From Pseudorhodobacter antarcticus (GTDB lineage Bacteria > Pseudomonadota > Alphaproteobacteria > Rhodobacterales > Rhodobacteraceae), in assembly GCA_945862465.1 (NCBI GenBank), contig CAMAYO010000004.1:1-64000 (forward strand): a DNA stretch of 64,000 nt. Reading direction: 5' to 3'. The first letter of the stretch is position 1. The number at the start of each line of letters is the position of its first letter. The position numbers and the translations under genes were made by a program. The notes below the pieces were generated by a model, which did no database searches, had not been told where the DNA came from, and was given only the letters and a program-made list of their open reading frames with translations. Shown one piece after another: positions 38,272 to 47,307 of this stretch.

Positions 38272-39642
38272 TTACAGCGCCACGCGGCGTTGCACATCAC
38301 GCATCGAAGACAACTCTTCCGACACCAAGAAGGCCAGTTCCAGCGATTGGCTGGCGTTCAGGCGCGGGTCGCATGCGGTATGATAGCGATCCGACAGGTC
38401 TTCGTCCTTCACCGCGCGCAGACCACCCGTGCATTCGGTGACGTCTTTGCCCGTCATCTCAAAATGCACACCGCCGGGGATTGTGCCTTCGGATTTATGA
38501 ATAGCAAAAAACTCGCGCACTTCACGCAGCACCGATTCGAAGGGGCGGGTTTTATAGCCAGACGCCGCCTTGATCGTGTTGCCGTGCATCGGGTCGCAAG
38601 ACCACAGCACATTGGCCCCTTCAGCCTGCACGGCCTTGATCAGGCGCGGCAGATTGTCACCCACTTTGCCCGCGCCAAACCGCGCGATCAGCGTCAAACG
38701 GCCCGCTTCGTTCTGCGGGTTCAGTTTGGCCATCAGCACTTTCAAATCTTCGGCTGTCGTGGTCGGCCCGCATTTCAGACCGATGGGGTTCAACACACCG
38801 CGCGCGAATTCTACGTGTGCGCCGTCAGGCTGGCGGGTGCGGTCGCCGATCCAGATCATATGGCCCGACCCTGCAACCGGCTGGCCGCTGATCGAATCAA
38901 TCCGGCACAAGGCCTCTTCATATTCCAACAGCAGGGCTTCGTGGCTGGTGTAGAAATCAACCGACGCCAAGGAAGGCGCTGTTTCCGAATTGATCCCTGC
39001 CGCATTCATGAAATCCAGCGCGTCAGAGATGCGGTTGGAAAGCGCACGGTAGCGTTCGGCCTTGTCATGCTCTGCAAAGCCCAAAGTCCACGCATGAACG
39101 CGGTGAATATCGGCAAAACCACCGGTCGAAAACGCACGCAGCAGGTTCAACGAGGCCGCCGATTGCGTGTAAGCCTGCAACATCCGCGCAGGATCGGGCA
39201 CGCGTGAGGCGCTGTCAAAATCAAAGCCGTTGATGATATCGCCACGGTACGACGGCAGTTCCACACCGCCAATCACTTCGGTGCCAGCAGAACGCGGCTT
39301 GGCAAACTGGCCCGCCATACGGCCCACTTTAATCACCGGAACCTTAGCGCCATAGGTCAGAACCACGGCCATTTGCAGCATCACGCGGAACGTATCGCGG
39401 ATGTTATCGGCGGCAAACTCCGCAAAACTTTCAGCGCAATCGCCGCCTTGCAGCAAGAAAGCTTTGCCTTCTGCGGCCAGAGCCAGCTGCTTTTTCAAGC
39501 GCCGCGCTTCGCCGGCAAAGACCAAGGGCGGGTATTTGGCCAGTTGTGCTTCGACGCCATTCAGCGCCGCTTGATCGGGATAATCGGGCATCTGCACCCG
39601 GGGCTTTGCGCGCCAATCCGATTTTGTCCAGCCTTTGGTCAT
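38272..39642 (-). CDS. aroG: Class II DAHP synthase (shikimate pathway)
   Basis: Condenses phosphoenolpyruvate with erythrose 4-phosphate, the first step of aromatic amino acid synthesis. It has 456 residues and is of the plant/Mycobacterium class II type rather than AroF/G/H of Escherichia coli. Motifs: [53 protein letters not shown] and [15 protein letters not shown]. The ATG at 39642 follows GAGGA with eight bases. Substrate supply links it to tkt in this window (erythrose 4-phosphate). It is divergent from the AraC-type regulator. Confidence 0.96.
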   Translation of the reverse strand: MTKGWTKSDWRAKPRVQMPDYPDQAALNGVEAQLAKYPPLVFAGEARRLKKQLALAAEGKAFLLQGGDCAESFAEFAADNIRDTFRVMLQMAVVLTYGAKVPVIKVGRMAGQFAKPRSAGTEVIGGVELPSYRGDIINGFDFDSASRVPDPARMLQAYTQSAASLNLLRAFSTGGFADIHRVHAWTLGFAEHDKAERYRALSNRISDALDFMNAAGINSETAPSLASVDFYTSHEALLLEYEEALCRIDSISGQPVAGSGHMIWIGDRTRQPDGAHVEFARGVLNPIGLKCGPTTTAEDLKVLMAKLNPQNEAGRLTLIARFGAGKVGDNLPRLIKAVQAEGANVLWSCDPMHGNTIKAASGYKTRPFESVLREVREFFAIHKSEGTIPGGVHFEMTGKDVTECTGGLRAVKDEDLSDRYHTACDPRLNASQSLELAFLVSEELSSMRDVQRRVAL

Positions 39643-39808
39643 ATCCCATGTCCTCACGTCAGAAGTTCAAAGCGATATAAGGAAATTACAGCCCGTTGCA
39701 AAGAGTAGAACTTCGGCCATTTTTGCTGCCTAATTTTCTGGCATTGCCCCTTGCGGCGGGAGACTTTTCCTGTATCGATGCGTCAATAACGACACGTCAG
39801 GTCGCAAC

Positions 39809-40834
39809 ATGTCTATCGCTCCACGCAAAGCCACCCAGACCTCCAAGCCAGAGGCGCCGCGGCGCTTTGTCTTTCTGCTTTTGGATAAGTTCACCATGCT
39901 GGCCTTTGCCTCGGCCATAGAACCCTTGCGCATTGCCAACCGCGTGATCGGCGAACCGGCCTATACTTGGGCTTTGGCGGGAGAAGGTGGAGAATGGGCC
40001 ACCTGTTCCAATGGCACAGCCTTTAAGCTGGACATGGGGCTCGATGAGATTGATCGCGACGATATCTTGCTGACCTGCGGCGGCATTGATGTCCAAAAGG
40101 CTGCAACCAAGCCCGTCTTGAACTGGCTGCGGCGCGAGGCGCGGCGCGGCGTTGTGATTGGCGGGCTTTGCACAGGGGCCTATGCTTTGGCCAAGGCAGG
40201 GCTGCTAGATGGCAAGAAAGCGACGATCCACTGGGAGAATCAGGACGGGTTTTTAGAAGAATTCGACGATGTCACCCTAACCAAGTCGGTCTTTGTGATG
40301 GATGGCAACCGCTGGTCGACGGCGGGCGGCACTTCGTCTTTGGATTTGATGCTAAAGGTGATTGCGGGCGATCACGGCGAAGATGTTGCCAATACCGTGG
40401 CTGACCAGTTGATCTATTCCACCCCGCGCACCGACCAAGACACCCAACGCCTGTCGATCCCGACACGCATTGGCGTGCGCCATCCTAAGTTGTCGCAAGT
40501 CATCCAGATGATGGAAGGCAATATCGAAGACCCGATGTCGCCCGCCGATCTGGCCGAAGAAGTGGGCATGTCAACGCGCCAGTTAGAACGCCTGTTCCGT
40601 CGCTATCTGAACCGCAGCCCCAAGCGTTATTACATGGAATTGCGCCTGCAAAAGGCGCGCAACCTGTTGATGCAAACGGATATGTCGGTGATCAACGTGG
40701 CCCTAGCCTGCGGCTTTGCCAGCCCGTCGCATTTTTCCAAATGCTACCGCAGCCATTACAACACCACCCCGTATCGCGAGCGTGGAACCCAAGGCAATCC
40801 CACGCCCCCCATGGCAGGCCGCCTGTCGATTTAA
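39809..40834 (+). CDS. GlxA-family regulator (GATase1-like domain plus AraC DNA-binding domain)
   Basis: A 341-residue regulator. Residues about 18-190 form the DJ-1/PfpI-like domain, with the elbow cysteine retained in GGLCTGAYALAKAGLLDG, and residues about 235-330 carry two AraC-type helix-turn-helix motifs (MSPADLAEEVGMSTRQLERL and SVINVALACGFASPSHFSKC). This is the architecture of GbdR and CdhR, which control glycine betaine/choline and carnitine use in Pseudomonas. A methylated-amine link is attractive because a dimethylglycine-dehydrogenase-like gene lies 6.5 kb downstream, but this is inference. It converges on, and overlaps by four bases, the DUF805 gene. Confidence 0.9.
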   Translation: MSIAPRKATQTSKPEAPRRFVFLLLDKFTMLAFASAIEPLRIANRVIGEPAYTWALAGEGGEWATCSNGTAFKLDMGLDEIDRDDILLTCGGIDVQKAATKPVLNWLRREARRGVVIGGLCTGAYALAKAGLLDGKKATIHWENQDGFLEEFDDVTLTKSVFVMDGNRWSTAGGTSSLDLMLKVIAGDHGEDVANTVADQLIYSTPRTDQDTQRLSIPTRIGVRHPKLSQVIQMMEGNIEDPMSPADLAEEVGMSTRQLERLFRRYLNRSPKRYYMELRLQKARNLLMQTDMSVINVALACGFASPSHFSKCYRSHYNTTPYRERGTQGNPTPPMAGRLSI

Positions 40835-41217
40835 GCCGCAGGCTGGCCGTGGTCATTGGCCCCGACATCGCTTTTCTGGCAGAACCAGACGATCAGCACG
40901 ATGATCCCAATCAGCGGGATCAGCGCCAGCAGCAACCACCAACCTGATTTGCCAATGTCATGCAAACGCCGCACGCTCTTCGCCAAATTCGGCAGCAGGT
41001 TTGCCAAGGCCCACAGATTAACTGCTATGCCGCCTTCGTAGGCCATCGCCATGGTGTTCGGGTCAACCACCACTTCGCCATACCCAAACACCAGACCGAT
41101 CGCGGATGAGGCGAGCATTTGAAACAAGGTCCACCACCAATAAGCCGACCGTGAAGAACGGCCTTGGAAATTGGCGTAATTTTGATAACCCGAAGTGATG
41201 GCGCCCTGAAAGGTCAT
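40831..41217 (-). CDS. DUF805 membrane protein
   Basis: A 128-residue inner-membrane protein of the DUF805 family: N-terminal motif FQGRSSRSAYWWWTLFQML, central LPNLAKSVRRLHDIGKSGWW, and three or four hydrophobic helices. The family is common and uncharacterised, sometimes near stress genes. Its stop overlaps the stop of the convergent GlxA-type regulator by four bases. Confidence 0.88.
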   Translation of the reverse strand: MTFQGAITSGYQNYANFQGRSSRSAYWWWTLFQMLASSAIGLVFGYGEVVVDPNTMAMAYEGGIAVNLWALANLLPNLAKSVRRLHDIGKSGWWLLLALIPLIGIIVLIVWFCQKSDVGANDHGQPAA

Positions 41218-41296
41218 AGGCTGATCCTTGATGTTGCTTGCTGCAAAACACTAAACCAGAGCCCTCGTGGGAAGCCAAGAGAGCTTTGGGCGCGCT

Positions 41297-41656
41297 TTAC
41301 GAGCCTTCGTTGCAGAAGGACTGCACGATCAAGCAATTCGCCGTATAGCCCGAGCAATTGGCCAAAGCGGTTTCTTCGGCCTTGGCAACCGATTGGTCGG
41401 CCGAAAAGCCCATGCCGAACCCATCGCCCACAGCCACTGCGCCGCAATTGGGAAACACCACAACCGCAGAGCAATCGCCCACGCCACAGCGGGTGATCGA
41501 ATCAGCCGAAGCCTCGTCCTTCGTGGCAAAGTTCCACCCTGCCCCGACCTTACCGGTCGAGGGAGAAAAGGCGATTGCCCCAAAAAGGCCATCAGCCATC
41601 GCAGGGGCCGCGAAGCTTAAAGTGATCACAAAGGCGGATGCCAAACGATAGGCCAT
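41297..41656 (-). CDS. Secreted DUF4189 protein
   Basis: A 119-residue exported protein. The signal peptide MAYRLASAFVITLSFAAPAMA is followed by a mature domain of about 98 residues with DUF4189 features: FGAIAFSPSTGKVGAGWNFA, repeated Ala-rich helices and cysteines at conserved spacing (RCGVGDCSAVVVFPNCGAVA, later NCSGYTANCLIVQSFC), likely paired in disulphides. Function is unknown. It is transcribed in the same direction as the DUF805 gene, with 79 bp between. Confidence 0.82.
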   Translation of the reverse strand: MAYRLASAFVITLSFAAPAMADGLFGAIAFSPSTGKVGAGWNFATKDEASADSITRCGVGDCSAVVVFPNCGAVAVGDGFGMGFSADQSVAKAEETALANCSGYTANCLIVQSFCNEGS

Positions 41657-41931
41657 GGTTTCCCTTTCTCCCCAAAACCGAAGGGGATTGTGGAAGATAG
41701 GTGGCGATGCGATGCGCCAGCGTCAAGACCCAAGGAGGTTTGCGGCATGAGAATAAAGACGGTTTCAAGCCGAAAGAAGGGATACAATGCAGGCTTTGAC
41801 CCTGCTGAAAGCCACCAATGAGCACGAAAACGTCGAAAACCACCGCGAATTACCCAAAACTGCCCACTTTTCTTTTTCATCGCACCCCACTAGGTTAAAG
41901 GCAGGATTGCGATCCAACATGGGAGTTAAAA

Positions 41932-43134
41932 ATGAAAAAACTGCTGCTCGCTACGGCTGCAACCGCGCTCTGCGCTTCCGTTGCCTCGGCCGAAGACGTG
42001 AAACTGGGGATCTTGATCGGCTTTACTGGCCCGATCGAATCTTTGACAGGCCACATGGCCAATGCCGCTGAAGCCGCTATGGCCGAAGTGAACGCCTCGG
42101 GCAAAGCGCTGAATGGCTGGACATTTACGTCCGTGCGCGGCGACTCGACCTGCGTTGACGCAGCTGCAGCCCAAACCGCTGCTGAAAAAATGGTCACGTC
42201 TGATGCAGTCAAAGGCATCATCGGCGGCGACTGCTCTGGCGTGACTGGAGCTGTCTTGCAAAACGTTGCCCGTCCGAACGGCATCGTGATGGTGTCGCCC
42301 TCGGCCACCTCGCCCGCTTTGTCGACCGCTGAAGATGACGGCCTGTTCTTCCGCACCGCTCCGTCGGATGCGCGCGAAGGCGAAGTTATGGCTGACATCC
42401 TGAAGGAACATGGCGTGACCTCGATCGCGCTGACCTATTCCAACAGCGACTACGGCAAGGGTCTGGCTGACGCGATTGCAACATCTTTCGCAGCCGTTGG
42501 TGGCACCGTGACCATCAACATCCCGCACGAAGACGGCAAGTCTGACTATTCGGCCGAAGTGGCTTCGTTGGCAGCAGCTGGCGGCGATCTGCTGGTTGTG
42601 GCCGGCTATCTGGACCAGGGCGGCAAGGGCATCATCCAAGCCTCGCTCGACACCGGCGCCTTCTCGAAGTTCGGTCTGCCTGGCGGTATGGTTGGCGACA
42701 GCCTGCCCTTGGCCATTGGCCCGGCTTTGGACGGTTCGTATGGCCAAGTTGCACAGTCTGACTCGGCTGGTGCGACTGTTTTGGCTGACATGGGTAAGGC
42801 AGCTGCCACCGCCTATGACGCAACATCGCCCTACACCATGGAAAGCTATGACGCAGCCGCGCTGATCATGCTGGCTATGCAGGCTGCCAACTCGACCGAC
42901 TCCAAGGTCTATGCTGCCAAGATCATGGAAATCGCCAATGGTCCGGCTGATGGCTCGGGCGAAAAGATCCTTCCCGGCCAACTGGCCCACGGGATGGAAC
43001 TGGTCGCTGCTGGCAAAGCCATCGACTATGATGGCGCGTCGGGCGTGACTTTGGTGGGCGCTGGCGAATCCGCTGGCCGCTACAAAGAGTTCGAAATCAA
43101 AGCTGGCAAGTACGAAACCATCAAGTTCCGTTGA
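41932..43134 (+). CDS. Branched-chain-amino-acid-type ABC transporter, periplasmic binding protein
   Basis: A 400-residue LivJ/LivK-type solute-binding protein with a signal peptide (MKKLLLATAATALCASVASA). The mature part fits Peripla_BP_6: KLGILIGFTGPIESLTGHM, the GIIGGDCSGVTGAV hinge region and SPSATSPALS ligand segment. The Liv family also carries urea, amides, aromatic acids and quaternary amines, so the substrate is open. It is the first gene of a complete five-gene importer with a hairpin behind it that may raise its expression over the others. The leader holds GGGAGTT before the ATG. G+C-rich codons with many GCT/GAC suggest high expression. Confidence 0.94.
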   Translation: MKKLLLATAATALCASVASAEDVKLGILIGFTGPIESLTGHMANAAEAAMAEVNASGKALNGWTFTSVRGDSTCVDAAAAQTAAEKMVTSDAVKGIIGGDCSGVTGAVLQNVARPNGIVMVSPSATSPALSTAEDDGLFFRTAPSDAREGEVMADILKEHGVTSIALTYSNSDYGKGLADAIATSFAAVGGTVTINIPHEDGKSDYSAEVASLAAAGGDLLVVAGYLDQGGKGIIQASLDTGAFSKFGLPGGMVGDSLPLAIGPALDGSYGQVAQSDSAGATVLADMGKAAATAYDATSPYTMESYDAAALIMLAMQAANSTDSKVYAAKIMEIANGPADGSGEKILPGQLAHGMELVAAGKAIDYDGASGVTLVGAGESAGRYKEFEIKAGKYETIKFR

Positions 43135-43157
43135 TCGCCTGCTGATTTAAGACAAAG

Positions 43158-43187
43158 CGGCCCGGGGCTTACCCCCCCGGGCCGTTG
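43158..43187 (+). terminator. Hairpin after the binding-protein gene
   Basis: A 10-bp stem, CGGCCCGGGG with CCCCGGGCCG, followed only by TTGCC. With so few T it may act as a leaky terminator or a 3'-end stabiliser, giving more binding protein than permease, as is common in ABC operons. Confidence 0.6.
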
Positions 43188-43241
43188 CCTTACCTAAATT
43201 GACCCAGAGCCCATAAGGGCCACAGGGGGAAGCAGGGAACC

Positions 43242-44024
43242 ATGATCGTCGTTGAAGACCTTCACCGTCATTTTGGCGCATTTCGCGCCGTAGATGGCGC
43301 ATCGCTGGAAATTGCCACGGGGTCGATTACAGGCCTGATCGGGCCGAATGGCGCGGGCAAGACCACGCTGTTTAACGTGATCGCGGGTCGGTTAAAGCCC
43401 ACCTCTGGCCGTGTGATGATGGACGGGCAAGATATTAGCGGCCTTGCGCCGCATGAGCTGTTCGCCAAAGGCTTGCTGCGCACCTTTCAGATTGCCCATG
43501 AATTCGCCTCGATGACCGTGCGCGAGAATTTGATGATGGTGCCGGCAAATCAATCAGGCGAAAAACTGTGGAACACCTGGTTCCGGCGGGGTTTGATTGC
43601 CCAAGAAGAAGCGGCCCTGCGTAAGAAAGCTGATGAAGTTCTTGAATTCTTAACGATTTCCCACATTGCCGACGAAAAGGCGGGCAACATTTCGGGCGGG
43701 CAGAAAAAGCTTGTCGAACTGGGCCGCACCATGATGGTGGATGCCAAAGTGGTGTTCTTGGATGAAGTGGGTGCCGGCGTGAACCGCACGCTTTTGAAGA
43801 CCATTGGCGATGCCATTGTGCGCCTGAACAAAGAGCGCGGCTATACATTCTGCGTTATCGAACACGATATGGATTTTATAGCGCGGCTTTGTGATCCGGT
43901 GATCGTGATGGCCGAAGGCAAAGTTTTGGCTAAGGGCACAGTTGATCAGGTCAAGAACGACGAGCGAGTGATTGAAGCCTATCTGGGCACCGGTTTGAAA
44001 AACAAGGTGCTGGCACATGACTGA
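43242..44024 (+). CDS. livG: Liv-type ABC transporter ATPase (LivG)
   Basis: A 260-residue ATPase of a Liv-type importer. Walker A is GLIGPNGAGKTTLFN (about 33-47), the signature is NISGGQKKLVELGR, and the switch His is in CVIEHDMDFI. Walker B reads VVFLDEVGAGVN where most family members have DEPAAGLN; the catalytic Glu is kept but the Pro is lost. The C-terminal tail matches LivG proteins. It follows the binding protein by 107 bp and precedes livF by a 113-bp gap containing three palindromes. Confidence 0.95.
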   Translation: MIVVEDLHRHFGAFRAVDGASLEIATGSITGLIGPNGAGKTTLFNVIAGRLKPTSGRVMMDGQDISGLAPHELFAKGLLRTFQIAHEFASMTVRENLMMVPANQSGEKLWNTWFRRGLIAQEEAALRKKADEVLEFLTISHIADEKAGNISGGQKKLVELGRTMMVDAKVVFLDEVGAGVNRTLLKTIGDAIVRLNKERGYTFCVIEHDMDFIARLCDPVIVMAEGKVLAKGTVDQVKNDERVIEAYLGTGLKNKVLAHD

Positions 44025-44036
44025 CCGAAAAGCGCG

Positions 44037-44106
44037 GATTTTCTGCGAAAATCTCCTAAACCAATTTTCTGCGAAAATTGCACAGAAGAATTTTCGCAGA
44101 AAATTC
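44037..44106. repeat. Three tandem palindromes with an ATTTTC-NNN-GAAAAT core
   Basis: Three perfect hairpins fill the livG-livF gap: GATTTTC-TGC-GAAAATC (44037-44053), CAATTTTC-TGC-GAAAATTG (44062-44080) and GAATTTTC-GCA-GAAAATTC (44088-44106, the loop reversed). They share one core but have matching variable outer pairs, so each keeps its pairing. A fourth relative, ATTTTC-GGC-GAAAAT, follows grxD at 28699. This looks like a small dispersed repeat element that may tune mRNA stability within the operon. Confidence 0.85.
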
Positions 44107-44137
44107 GTGATCCAGACCGCTTTGATGGAGTTGCATC

Positions 44138-44848
44138 ATGTCTGACCCCTTCCTGATTGGTGCGGCGATGACGGGCGGCTATGGTGCCACCGACATTTTG
44201 CACGACTGCACCATTGCTGTTGAAAAAGGCCAGATTGCCGTCATCGTAGGCCCCAATGGCGCGGGCAAATCGACGGCGATGAAGGCCGTCTTTGGCATGC
44301 TTAACCTGCGCGGTGGATCGGTGCGCTTGAATGGCGAGGATATCACCAAACTCAGCCCGCAAGATCGCGTGGCCCGTGGCATGGCCTTTGTGCCACAGAC
44401 CCACAACATCTTCACCTCGATGACGGTGGAAGAAAACCTTGAAATGGGCGCTTTCCTGCGGCGCGATGACATCAAGGCGACGTTGGAGCAAGTTTATCAC
44501 CTGTTCCCCATCCTCAAGACAAAGCGTCACCAACCGGCCGGTGAACTCTCTGGTGGCCAACGCCAGCAAGTGGCCGTGGGCCGCGCGCTGATGACCCAGC
44601 CGCAGGTCTTGATGCTGGATGAACCCACCGCAGGCGTCAGCCCAATCGTGATGGACGAACTGTTCGATCGCATCATCGAAGTGGCGCGGTCGGGCATCTC
44701 GATCCTGATGGTCGAACAAAACGCCCGCCAAGCGCTGAACATTGCCGACAAGGGCTATGTTCTGGTGCAGGGTGCGAACCGATACACCGACACGGGGGCA
44801 GCCCTTCTGGCCGACCCCGATGTTCGCCGCAGTTTCTTGGGGGGCTAA
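44138..44848 (+). CDS. livF: Liv-type ABC transporter ATPase (LivF)
   Basis: Second ATPase of the importer, 236 residues. Walker A is VGPNGAGKSTAMKAV, the signature is LSGGQRQQVAVGRALM, Walker B is LMLDEPTAGVSP with the H-loop region EQNARQALNIA (Gln-Asn replaces the usual His context as in other LivF). GGAG is eight bases before the ATG. It is separated from the permease gene by only three bases. LivF and LivG form a heterodimer in this family. Confidence 0.95.
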   Translation: MSDPFLIGAAMTGGYGATDILHDCTIAVEKGQIAVIVGPNGAGKSTAMKAVFGMLNLRGGSVRLNGEDITKLSPQDRVARGMAFVPQTHNIFTSMTVEENLEMGAFLRRDDIKATLEQVYHLFPILKTKRHQPAGELSGGQRQQVAVGRALMTQPQVLMLDEPTAGVSPIVMDELFDRIIEVARSGISILMVEQNARQALNIADKGYVLVQGANRYTDTGAALLADPDVRRSFLGG

Positions 44849-44851
44849 GAG

Positions 44852-45859
44852 ATGGATCTGTTGAACGCTCTGGTCGCTTTTTTGAACTTCGTCGTCATTC
44901 CTGCCGCCTCTTATGGCGCGCAACTGGCTGTGGGGGCGCTTGGGGTCACGTTGATCTTTGGCATCCTGCGGTTTTCGAACTTTGCTTGGGGCGACACCAT
45001 GGCCTTTGGGACCATGGCGGTGATTTTGCTGACCTGGTTGTTCCAAAGCTTGGGAATTTCGATTGCCCCTTTGCCCACAGCGCTTCTAGCCCTACCCTTC
45101 GCCATTCTGATCACCTCCGCCCTTTTGCTGGGCACGGACCGCGTGGTCTACCGCTTTTATCGCAAGCAAAAAGCCAAACCGATCATTCTGGTGATCGTCT
45201 CGGCGGGTGTCATGTTCGTCATGAACGGTCTTGTGCGGATCATCATTGGAACCCAAGAACAAAACTTCGCCGATGGCGGGCGCTTTTTGATCTCGGCTGG
45301 CGACTTTAAAGCTTGGACAGGCTTGGCCGAGGGCTTGGCCATCAAAGGCACCACGGCTGTCACGCTGGTGACAGCTTTGTTGACCATGGCAGCCCTGTTC
45401 TGGTTCTTGCAAAAAACCCGCACTGGCAAATCGATGCGGGCCTTTTCCGATAACGAGGATTTGGCCCTTCTGTCGGGCATAAACCCCGACCGCGTGGTGC
45501 AAGTGACTTGGGTGATCGCCGCTGCCTTGGCGGTGATTGCGGGAACGCTTTATGGCTTGGACAAAAGCTTTCGCCCCTTCATCTATTTCTCGCTGCTGTT
45601 GCCGATCTTTGCCGCAGCCGTGGTGGGCGGGCTTGGCTCGCCCATGGGGGCTGTCGCGGGGGGCTTTGTTGTGGCCTTTTCCGAGATCATCGTGACCTAT
45701 GCGTGGAAAAAAGTGATCACCTATGTCGTGCCCCAATCTTGGGCACCCGACAGTTTGATGCAGCTTTTGTCGACTGATTACAAATTCGCAGTCAGCTTTT
45801 CGATCCTGATCATCGTGCTTTTGTTCATGCCCAATGGGCTGTTCAACAAGGGGAAATGA
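44852..45859 (+). CDS. livH: Liv-type ABC transporter permease (LivH)
   Basis: A 335-residue membrane protein with about eight helices of the LivH type: YGAQLAVGALGVTLIFGILR at the front and the conserved coupling-loop sequence GINPDRVVQVTWVIAAALAV, then GGLGSPMGAVAGGFVVAFSE. It starts three bases after livF and ends one base before the livM ATG, so the four transport genes are one transcript. Confidence 0.95.
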   Translation: MDLLNALVAFLNFVVIPAASYGAQLAVGALGVTLIFGILRFSNFAWGDTMAFGTMAVILLTWLFQSLGISIAPLPTALLALPFAILITSALLLGTDRVVYRFYRKQKAKPIILVIVSAGVMFVMNGLVRIIIGTQEQNFADGGRFLISAGDFKAWTGLAEGLAIKGTTAVTLVTALLTMAALFWFLQKTRTGKSMRAFSDNEDLALLSGINPDRVVQVTWVIAAALAVIAGTLYGLDKSFRPFIYFSLLLPIFAAAVVGGLGSPMGAVAGGFVVAFSEIIVTYAWKKVITYVVPQSWAPDSLMQLLSTDYKFAVSFSILIIVLLFMPNGLFNKGK

Positions 45860-45860
45860 C

Positions 45861-47162
45861 ATGAACACCCGGGCCATTTATCTTTTTGCCGGCGTGGGGA
45901 TCCTGTATGTCCTGACCGGGGTTTTGCTGTCGTGGAACGTCAGTTTGAACATCTTAATACTGGGCCTTCTCAGCGCCATCATGGCGCTGGGGGTCAATAT
46001 GCAATGGGGCTATGCGGGGCTGTTTTCAACTGGCATCGTAGGCTCGATTGCTTTGGGCGGCTTGGCGGTGGTGTTTGTATCCGGCAACCCTGTGCCCGAA
46101 GCTTTTGCTGCAGGCGGATGGCAAGCGATCAGCGGTTTGGCTGTGGCCGTGGCGGGCATCGCCGCCGCCGTTGCCGCTTGGACCTATATGCCCGCCGGCC
46201 GTGCGCGCAATCTGGCGGTGGCTGTGATCTTGATCGGCGGCTTTTTCCTCTATCGCGGCATTTTTGACCCCGCTGTCGAACGGATCGAGGCGTTTGACCC
46301 TGCCACCCACGGCAATGTTGGCGGTTTTGGGCTGAACTCAATCTGGGCTTGGCCTGTGGGCGGGGTTTTTGCCGCCGTGGCCGCTTGGGCCATTGGCAAA
46401 ATCGCTTTGGGCTTGCGCGAGGATTACTTGGCCATCGCCACCCTTGGCATCGCCGAAATCGTCATCACCGCGATCAAATCCGAAGACTGGATGTCGCGCG
46501 GCGTGAAAAACTTGGTGGGTCTGCCCCGCCCTTGGCCTGTGCCTTACGAAGTGGATATGCAGGCTGACCCCGGCTTTTTGGCCTTTTGCGCCAATTGGGG
46601 CCTGAACCCAACCACAACATCAACCTTGGCCGTCAAGGGCATTTACATCGTGATGTTCGCCATTGTTCTTAGCCTTTTGATCTGGCTGCTGCAACGCGCG
46701 CTCAACTCGCCTTGGGGCCGCATGATGCGCGCCATTCGCGACAACGAGGTCTCTGCCGCCGCCATGGGCAAAGACGTCAAGCGCCAGCATTTGATCATCT
46801 TCATCCTCGGTTCTGCCGTCGTGGGCATGTCAGGCGCCATGTATGTGTCGATGTTGGGCCAGTTGGTGCCGGGGGAATATACCCCGCTGCGCTTTACCTT
46901 CCTGATCTGGATCATGGTTATCGTCGGCGGGTCAGGTAACAACTGGGGCTCGGTTCTGGGCGGTTTGCTGGTGGGCTGGCTGTGGCTGATCGTTGATAAT
47001 GCAGGGCCATTGATCATGGGCGCTGTCACGGCGGGCATGGCCGATGGGGCGCTGAAATCGCACTTGGTAGATGTGGCCCCGCAACTGCGCCTGCTGACCC
47101 TTGGCGTGGCGCTGCTGTTGGTGCTGCGCTTTAGCCCGCGCGGCTTGCTGCCAGAAAAGTAA
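45861..47162 (+). CDS. livM: Liv-type ABC transporter permease (LivM)
   Basis: A 433-residue permease, larger than the usual 330-420 because of extra helices at about residues 85-180. The family block GLREDYLAIATLGIAEIVI is present near 185, and the second conserved stretch AMGKDVKRQHLIIFILGSAV carries the ATPase-coupling loop. The ATG at 45861 follows AGGGGAA; a longer frame overlapping livH is rejected. The gene ends 145 bp before the flavoprotein gene, with a terminator between. Confidence 0.94.
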   Translation: MNTRAIYLFAGVGILYVLTGVLLSWNVSLNILILGLLSAIMALGVNMQWGYAGLFSTGIVGSIALGGLAVVFVSGNPVPEAFAAGGWQAISGLAVAVAGIAAAVAAWTYMPAGRARNLAVAVILIGGFFLYRGIFDPAVERIEAFDPATHGNVGGFGLNSIWAWPVGGVFAAVAAWAIGKIALGLREDYLAIATLGIAEIVITAIKSEDWMSRGVKNLVGLPRPWPVPYEVDMQADPGFLAFCANWGLNPTTTSTLAVKGIYIVMFAIVLSLLIWLLQRALNSPWGRMMRAIRDNEVSAAAMGKDVKRQHLIIFILGSAVVGMSGAMYVSMLGQLVPGEYTPLRFTFLIWIMVIVGGSGNNWGSVLGGLLVGWLWLIVDNAGPLIMGAVTAGMADGALKSHLVDVAPQLRLLTLGVALLLVLRFSPRGLLPEK

Positions 47163-47182
47163 CGCAGATTTCCATCAAATGC

Positions 47183-47212
47183 ATCGGCCCCTGCGGCGCG
47201 GGGGCCGATTTG
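47183..47212 (+). terminator. Terminator after livM
   Basis: Nine-bp stem ATCGGCCCC with GGGGCCGAT (loop of nine bases), extended by A-T pairs from AAATGC and GCATT. It is followed by TTGCATTC rather than a clean T-run, so moderate strength is expected. It separates the transporter from the flavoprotein gene. Confidence 0.65.
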
Positions 47213-47307
47213 CATTCTATCCGCGACGTTGAATGTCGCCTTCTGGCGTGACTTTGGCCCTAGGTCGGTATTCTCTGGCGCAAATTCGCAAGTCATAAGG
47301 AATGGTC

